Positions 60,214 to 64,000 of a DNA stretch of 64,000 bases are shown here, piece by piece (position 1 is the stretch's first letter; each line of letters starts with the position of its first letter). Location: NCBI RefSeq assembly GCF_030409555.1, contig NZ_JAUFPU010000008.1:124001-188000 (forward strand), in the 5' to 3' direction. The notes under the pieces were generated by a model, which saw nothing but the letters and a program-made list of their open reading frames with translations, made no database searches and had not been told where the DNA came from. The DNA is from Chitinimonas viridis. GTDB taxonomy: Bacteria > Pseudomonadota > Gammaproteobacteria > Burkholderiales > Chitinimonadaceae. Both the position numbers and the translations under genes were made by a program.

Positions 60214-61335
60214 TCAGCCTGCGCCCAGCTGCAAATAACCGTAGTTGTAGCACTCATACAGCGCGGCCAGTACCGACTCTTCATACTTGGCGGGCGGCAG
60301 CTTGCGCTGGTTGGCCAGCTGCCGGAGTACGGCGTGGGCTGCCTGGTCTGCCTCCAGGGTGTCGCCATTGATGTAGACATGCTCGTCATCGAACAGCATG
60401 ACGGATTTGAGATCCAGCGCGACGCCCTGCTTGGCGACTGCCTTGGCAAATTTCGCCTCACCCAAGTCATCGTCAGGGCCATCGTAGAACACATGGGCCT
60501 TGGGCTCGCTGAAGTAGCGGCCGACAAAATCGCGCACGATGGTTTCATCCCAGCTGATGCCTTGCAGCATACCTGCGACCTGCCGGACAAAATCGGCGGG
60601 CAGGCGTGCCGGGTCGGCTGGCAGGGTCAGGCCTGGGTCGGTATAGATGCCATCGAGTTCGATACGGTCACGCAGAAAGTCGAGAAAGGCACCGCCCAGC
60701 TCCTGTGCTGTAGGTGCGCGGAATCCCACCGACCAGGTTTGCCCGGGCTCCAGTGCCACGCCTTCATGGGCATAGCGTGGTGGCAGGTAAAGCATGTCGC
60801 CATGCTCCAGCACCCATTCCTGCTCGTGCTCGAAATGCTGCAGCACCTTTAAGGGGGCATCCTCGACCAGAGTCAGGTCGGTCTGCGATGAGATACGCCA
60901 GCGCTTTTTTCCACCTACCTGCAACAGGAACACATCGTAGCTGTCGAAGTGAGGCCCCACGCCGCCACCGGCCGGGGCGTAGCTGATCATCAGGTCATCC
61001 AGCCGAACATGGGGGATGAAATCGAAGCGATATAGCAGTTGTGCCGCGAAAGGGATGTGATGGTTGACGTTCTGTACCAGTACCGTCCAGTCTGCCTCCG
61101 CCAGCTTCTTGAAGCGGGATGGCCGGAAGGGGCCGGACTCGCAGGTCCAGCGCCCTTGTTTTTGTTCGATCAGGCGCGATTCGACGTCTTCTTGTCCGGC
61201 GAGGGCAAGCAGGTCGGGCAGTTCAGGCAGCCAATCGAATTGGGTAACAGCCTGGCGTATCAGCAGCGGCTTTTTCTGCCAGTAGTCGGCCAGAAACTGC
61301 TCGGCCGTCAGATTGCCGAGTGGCGGATTGGGCAT
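60214..61335 (-). CDS. roxA: 50S ribosomal protein L16 arginine hydroxylase-type JmjC oxygenase
   Basis: A 373-residue 2-oxoglutarate/Fe(II)-dependent oxygenase. The iron-binding triad is His129 and Asp131 (GPHFDSYD) and His190 (YAHEG). The two-part shape, cupin first and then a C-terminal helical region, is that of RoxA/YcfD, which hydroxylates arginine of ribosomal protein L16. Length fits the family. It lies 95 bp upstream of YchJ on the same strand. Confidence 0.88.
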   Translation of the reverse strand: MPNPPLGNLTAEQFLADYWQKKPLLIRQAVTQFDWLPELPDLLALAGQEDVESRLIEQKQGRWTCESGPFRPSRFKKLAEADWTVLVQNVNHHIPFAAQLLYRFDFIPHVRLDDLMISYAPAGGGVGPHFDSYDVFLLQVGGKKRWRISSQTDLTLVEDAPLKVLQHFEHEQEWVLEHGDMLYLPPRYAHEGVALEPGQTWSVGFRAPTAQELGGAFLDFLRDRIELDGIYTDPGLTLPADPARLPADFVRQVAGMLQGISWDETIVRDFVGRYFSEPKAHVFYDGPDDDLGEAKFAKAVAKQGVALDLKSVMLFDDEHVYINGDTLEADQAAHAVLRQLANQRKLPPAKYEESVLAALYECYNYGYLQLGAG

Positions 61336-61534
61336 ATGGGCTATATAGAAAAAAGTGGTATGGGCCGGATTATCTCACCCGGCGCCGCGCTGTGCAGCAG
61401 CAGGTGTGGGAGGGTGGCCGCATGCCCTGATGCTGTTCGAGGCAGAGGGCTTGCAGGCAAGGCACAAGCGGGGTCTGGATTGTTGTCGGCGCGATGGTTG
61501 GTTGTGAGTTCGTTCAAGACGGGGGTGCATGCAT

Positions 61535-62005
61535 ATGCTTGAAGCCGGCGGGCCTGCGCCCGATTTTGAACTGCCCGATGCCGCCATGGACATGGTCAGG
61601 CTGTCGGATTTTAAGGGTGACAAGACGGTTGTGCTGTATTTTTATCACCGTGACGATGACCCCGGCTGTACGCGCGAGGCCATTGAGTTCTCGGATCTGG
61701 CTGACCGTTTTGCCAAGTCCAATGCCGTGGTGTTGGGCGTGAGTCTGGATGACCCGCTCTGCCATGAGGTATTCCGCGACAAGCATGGCTTGATGGTGAG
61801 GCTGTTGTCAGATTCTGAAACAGAAGTGTCACGTCGATATCACACACTGCGGGAGATGGAACGCAATGGCGTGGTAAAATTCGGTACCGTACGTTCGACA
61901 TTCATTGTCGATCGCAACGGCACGTTGCGTCATGCGCTCTACAACGTTACTCCACGTGGCCATGCCGCAGACGTGCTCAAACTTATTCAGCAACTCGACG
62001 CCTAG
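61535..62005 (+). CDS. PrxQ/Bcp-type peroxiredoxin lacking the near resolving Cys
   Basis: A 156-residue cytoplasmic peroxiredoxin. The peroxidatic Cys45 is in DDPGCTREAIEF. The place of the resolving Cys of PrxQ (five residues later) is Ile50, so it must use another cysteine (a Cys occurs later in PLCHEVF) or be a 1-Cys enzyme. The ATG at 61535 has GGGGG 9 nt upstream and is preferred to the ATG at 61529. It is followed at 22 bp by slyD in the same direction. Confidence 0.85.
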   Translation: MLEAGGPAPDFELPDAAMDMVRLSDFKGDKTVVLYFYHRDDDPGCTREAIEFSDLADRFAKSNAVVLGVSLDDPLCHEVFRDKHGLMVRLLSDSETEVSRRYHTLREMERNGVVKFGTVRSTFIVDRNGTLRHALYNVTPRGHAADVLKLIQQLDA

Positions 62006-62027
62006 GCGTCGTCCAAGGAAAGCCCTC

Positions 62028-62513
62028 ATGGAAATCGTCAAGAATTCGGTTGTCTCGCTGCACTATGAAATGTTCGACGCAGCAGGCGAACTGCTCGACC
62101 AGACCCAGGCCGATGAGCCCATGGTCTATCTGCACGGTGGCTATGACGGCATTTTCCCTGCCGTTGAAGAAGCCCTGCATGGCAAGAAGGTCGGCGACAA
62201 GATCGATGTCTCGATGGAGCCTGATGATGCCTTCGGCGAGTACGATGCCGAGCTGGTTCGCATCGAGCCGCAGGATGTGTTCCCTGAGGAGATCGAAGTC
62301 GGCATGATGTTCGAGGCTGATGATCCTGAGACCGGCGACGTGATGTTGTTCACTGTGACCGAAATTGCCGATGGCAAGGTGGTGGTTGATGGCAACCATC
62401 CTCTGGCCGGCAAGCGCCTGCGTTTTGTGGCTACCGTGTCGGAAGTGCGTGCTGCCAGCGCAGAAGAGCTGGACCATGGCCATGTGCATGGTCCGCATGG
62501 CCATCACCACTAA
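62028..62513 (+). CDS. slyD: FKBP-type peptidyl-prolyl isomerase SlyD
   Basis: A 161-residue SlyD. The FKBP part begins VVSLHYEMFDAAGELLDQT and continues with the insert-in-flap (IF) chaperone region; the C-terminus is a short histidine-rich metal-binding tail (HGHVHGPHGHHH). It acts as prolyl isomerase, chaperone and nickel/zinc-binding protein. The ribosome binding site AAGGAAAG lies 7 bp upstream. The start at 62028 is preferred over 61905. A terminator at 62563-62587 follows. Confidence 0.94.
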   Translation: MEIVKNSVVSLHYEMFDAAGELLDQTQADEPMVYLHGGYDGIFPAVEEALHGKKVGDKIDVSMEPDDAFGEYDAELVRIEPQDVFPEEIEVGMMFEADDPETGDVMLFTVTEIADGKVVVDGNHPLAGKRLRFVATVSEVRAASAEELDHGHVHGPHGHHH

Positions 62514-62562
62514 GAGCCGCGTTACGCTGGCAGGCAGCATCGCATAAGTAGGCGAGGCGAGG

Positions 62563-62587
62563 GCACCCGGGGAACCCGGGTGCTTTT
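62563..62587 (+). terminator. Intrinsic terminator of slyD
   Basis: GCACCCGGG at 62563-62571 pairs with CCCGGGTGC at 62575-62583 with GAA loop, followed by TTTT. Confidence 0.9.
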
Positions 62588-62743
62588 ACGTCGGGGGTAC
62601 TCAGACAGCGGCTCTTCCTTGATTGAGCCCCACCCCTACGCCCGCCCGCAGGCGGGGAGCCTCGCTGCGTGCCATAGGCTTTGGCCTTTCGGTGGTCATG
62701 AGCTTATGGCGGGCGCTAAGCATTTGATGCGGCAGCAAGAAAT

Positions 62744-62770
62744 GGCGAGCGTTGCTCGCCGTTTTGCTTT
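62744..62770 (+). terminator. Second terminator-like hairpin downstream of slyD
   Basis: GGCGAGC at 62744-62750 pairs with GCTCGCC at 62754-62760 with a GTT loop, followed by GTTTTGCTTT. It may end a short transcript from the gap or catch read-through. Confidence 0.6.
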
Positions 62771-63047
62771 GTAGGCTGTCCGCTTGCCGTCTATTGTTCA
62801 AGACAATGGCACCCCATGCAGGGTGTAGAGTAAATGGGTGGTGGGCGAATTGCTGCAGGGCGATGGTGGCTGAGAGGGCTTCTCGTTTTATATCTTCAAT
62901 ACGGGAAAACCTATGCTGTATGCGGGCTTCAGAGCAAAAGCTCGATTGCCCACACTGCCGTCATGGCGCTAAAATTGGTGCGTTGCAGCAGCTTTCTACG
63001 ATTTCTTGCAGGTGGTTGTCCGCCACTCGGGCGTATTTGACGACCGC

Positions 63048-63089
63048 TTGACGCATATCAATAGAGGCGGCGGACGGAGTTTGCATACT
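63048..63089 (+). promoter_or_regulatory. FNR box and class II promoter of ccoN
   Basis: TTGACGCATATCAA at 63048-63061 has the same TTGAC-N4-ATCAA arms as the hemN/fnr box. A -10-like CATACT at 63084-63089 predicts a start near 63096, which places the box centre (63054.5) about 41.5 bp upstream, as for class II FNR activation. It would give a leader of about 212 nt. Confidence 0.8.
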
Positions 63090-63232
63090 CCGCCTGCCAG
63101 TCGCCTGCTGATGGCCCGGTAGCCTGCGTCGCCATGGGTATTCCATGGCCTGCATTGCCGGGGTAGACAGCACCAGAGGCTGGATAACCAGCCCTTACAA
63201 GAATATGTGCCAGACCGGCGCGGAGAGAAGAA

Positions 63233-63254
63233 CACGACGACACGTTTCGTCGTG
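63233..63254 (+). other. Hairpin in the predicted ccoN leader
   Basis: CACGACGA at 63233-63240 pairs with TCGTCGTG at 63247-63254 around a 6-nt loop. It lies 54 bp before the ccoN start. It could influence mRNA stability; no T-run follows that would mark a terminator. Confidence 0.4.
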
Positions 63255-63307
63255 AGCGGACCCGTTTTTGCGGTCGAACCGGATTTTTTGCGTTCTCGGA
63301 GAGTTTC

Positions 63308-64000
63308 ATGCAGGCCAATTCTGCGCTTGAGCCCCATGGCGGGGTGGAGACCTTCAACTATCGGGTGGTGCGGCAGTTCAGCATCATGACGGTGGTTTGG
63401 GGGATAGTCGGTATGCTGGTGGGGGTGATCATCGCCGCCCAGATGGCATGGCCTGAACTGAACTTCGGTCCCTATTTCCATTTCGGTCGCCTGCGTCCGC
63501 TGCATACCAATGCGGTGATCTTTGCTTTCGGTGGCTGCGCGCTGTTTGCCACCTCCTACTACGTGGTGCAGCGTACCTGTGGGGTGCGGCTGATATCCGA
63601 CAAGCTGGCGGCCTTTACCTTCTGGGGCTGGCAACTGGTCATTGTGGCTGCTGCCATTACTTTGCCGCTGGGTTACACCTCGGGCAAGGAATACGCTGAG
63701 CTGGAATGGCCCATTGATATCCTGATCACCGTGGTGTGGTTGTCCTACGCCTATGTCTTCTTCGGCACCATTGCTCGCCGTACCCAGAAGCACATCTACG
63801 TGGCCAACTGGTTCTACGGGGCCTTTATCCTGGCGGTGGCGCTGCTGCATGTGGTCAATAGCATGGCTATACCGGCCGGTGCCTGGAAATCCTACTCGGC
63901 CTATGCCGGCGCCGTGGATGCCATGGTGCAATGGTGGTACGGCCACAATGCCGTGGGTTTCTTCCTGACCGCAGCCTTTCTCGGCATGATGTACTACTTT
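63308..64000 (+). CDS. ccoN: cbb3-type cytochrome c oxidase subunit I (3' end outside window)
   Basis: The first 231 codons of Cco[21 protein letters not shown] opens the protein, followed by membrane segments such as [34 protein letters not shown] contains the first haem-ligand histidine, and [14 protein letters not shown] and [12 protein letters not shown] a further pair of the haem-copper centre region. It is the catalytic subunit of the high-affinity oxidase used at low oxygen. FNR control from 63048 is likely. Other cco genes should follow outside the window. Confidence 0.95.
   Translation, partial: MQANSALEPHGGVETFNYRVVRQFSIMTVVWGIVGMLVGVIIAAQMAWPELNFGPYFHFGRLRPLHTNAVIFAFGGCALFATSYYVVQRTCGVRLISDKLAAFTFWGWQLVIVAAAITLPLGYTSGKEYAELEWPIDILITVVWLSYAYVFFGTIARRTQKHIYVANWFYGAFILAVALLHVVNSMAIPAGAWKSYSAYAGAVDAMVQWWYGHNAVGFFLTAAFLGMMYYF

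Larger units (their letters stand above)
62588..63307. other. Gene-free leader region upstream of ccoN
   Basis: About 720 bp without a supported gene. It contains a second terminator-like hairpin at 62744-62770, the FNR box at 63048-63061, and a hairpin at 63233-63254. The last 240 bp would be a long 5' leader for ccoN if the predicted start near 63096 is right. Confidence 0.55.

Overview
The window is a GC-rich bacterial chromosome segment with dense gene packing and an almost entirely housekeeping and envelope gene content. The set of CysB, APS-type CysH, a three-plus-one cysteine FNR, a cbb3 oxidase gene, a class I fumarase, DsbD, NrdR/DnaA-type control of nrdA and PA-IL-like lectin chemistry fits a Gram-negative betaproteobacterium, possibly Neisseriales-like. 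The genus is not determined here. Free-living, facultatively microaerobic life with secreted hydrolases (a GH13 alpha-amylase lipoprotein, a GH114-like lipoprotein, a GH64-like glucanase with a lectin domain, a subtilisin-like protease) is the simplest reading.

Layout. 1-7.4 kb: a LysR/SDR divergent pair, a nemR-nemA electrophile-response pair with two identical operators, hemN-usp divergent from fnr with an FNR box between them, and a TonB-C-like periplasmic protein. 7.6-10.4 kb: tRNA-Ser(GGA), then cysH-tauE divergent from cysB. 10.4-12.8 kb: two paralogous DUF2807-type lipoproteins, each behind the same 20-bp palindrome. 12.8-22.5 kb: a PAS-PAS-GGDEF*-EAL protein, uvrB, and nrdA/nrdB. The nrdA promoter region carries NrdR-like and DnaA boxes, and nrdA and nrdB are separated by an unusual 835-bp gap full of hairpins. 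22.5-26.8 kb: a lower-GC island with three 21-22-bp tandem repeats, a small excisionase-like HTH gene, a 1111-residue SF2 helicase with a possible C-terminal PD-(D/E)xK-like nuclease motif, and decayed ORFs. 26.8-33 kb: a GNAT protein with a long N-terminal extension, Dps, the GH64-lectin chimera, a hypothetical gene, RidA and FxsA.

33-40.6 kb: cutA-dsbD-tlpA-like overlapping operon, the fabI-like / MaoC-Pta fusion / ackA operon, and an MgtC/DUF4010 membrane protein. 40.8-50 kb: subtilase, thioesterase, an alpha/beta hydrolase with a DUF5648-like tail, periplasmic PrxQ, DUF2721, GH114-like lipoprotein, an unknown secreted protein and a membrane Ser/Thr kinase. 50-64 kb: class I fumarase, a PBP-like protein, amylase, DUF455, DUF1653, pnuC-nadR, an outer-membrane-like protein, an M14 carboxypeptidase, GNAT, YchJ, RoxA, a one-Cys peroxiredoxin, slyD, and the start of ccoN behind a second FNR box.

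How they work together: FNR encoded at 5.7 kb probably controls hemN (anaerobic haem synthesis) and ccoN (high-affinity haem-copper oxidase) through two FNR boxes of the same TTGAC-N4-ATCAA form, each placed about 41.5 bp from a predicted start. Sulfur assimilation (cysH, exporter, cysB) and redox repair (DsbD, TlpA-like, two peroxiredoxins, NemA) form other functional groups. The least explained element is the helicase-nuclease island after nrdB.
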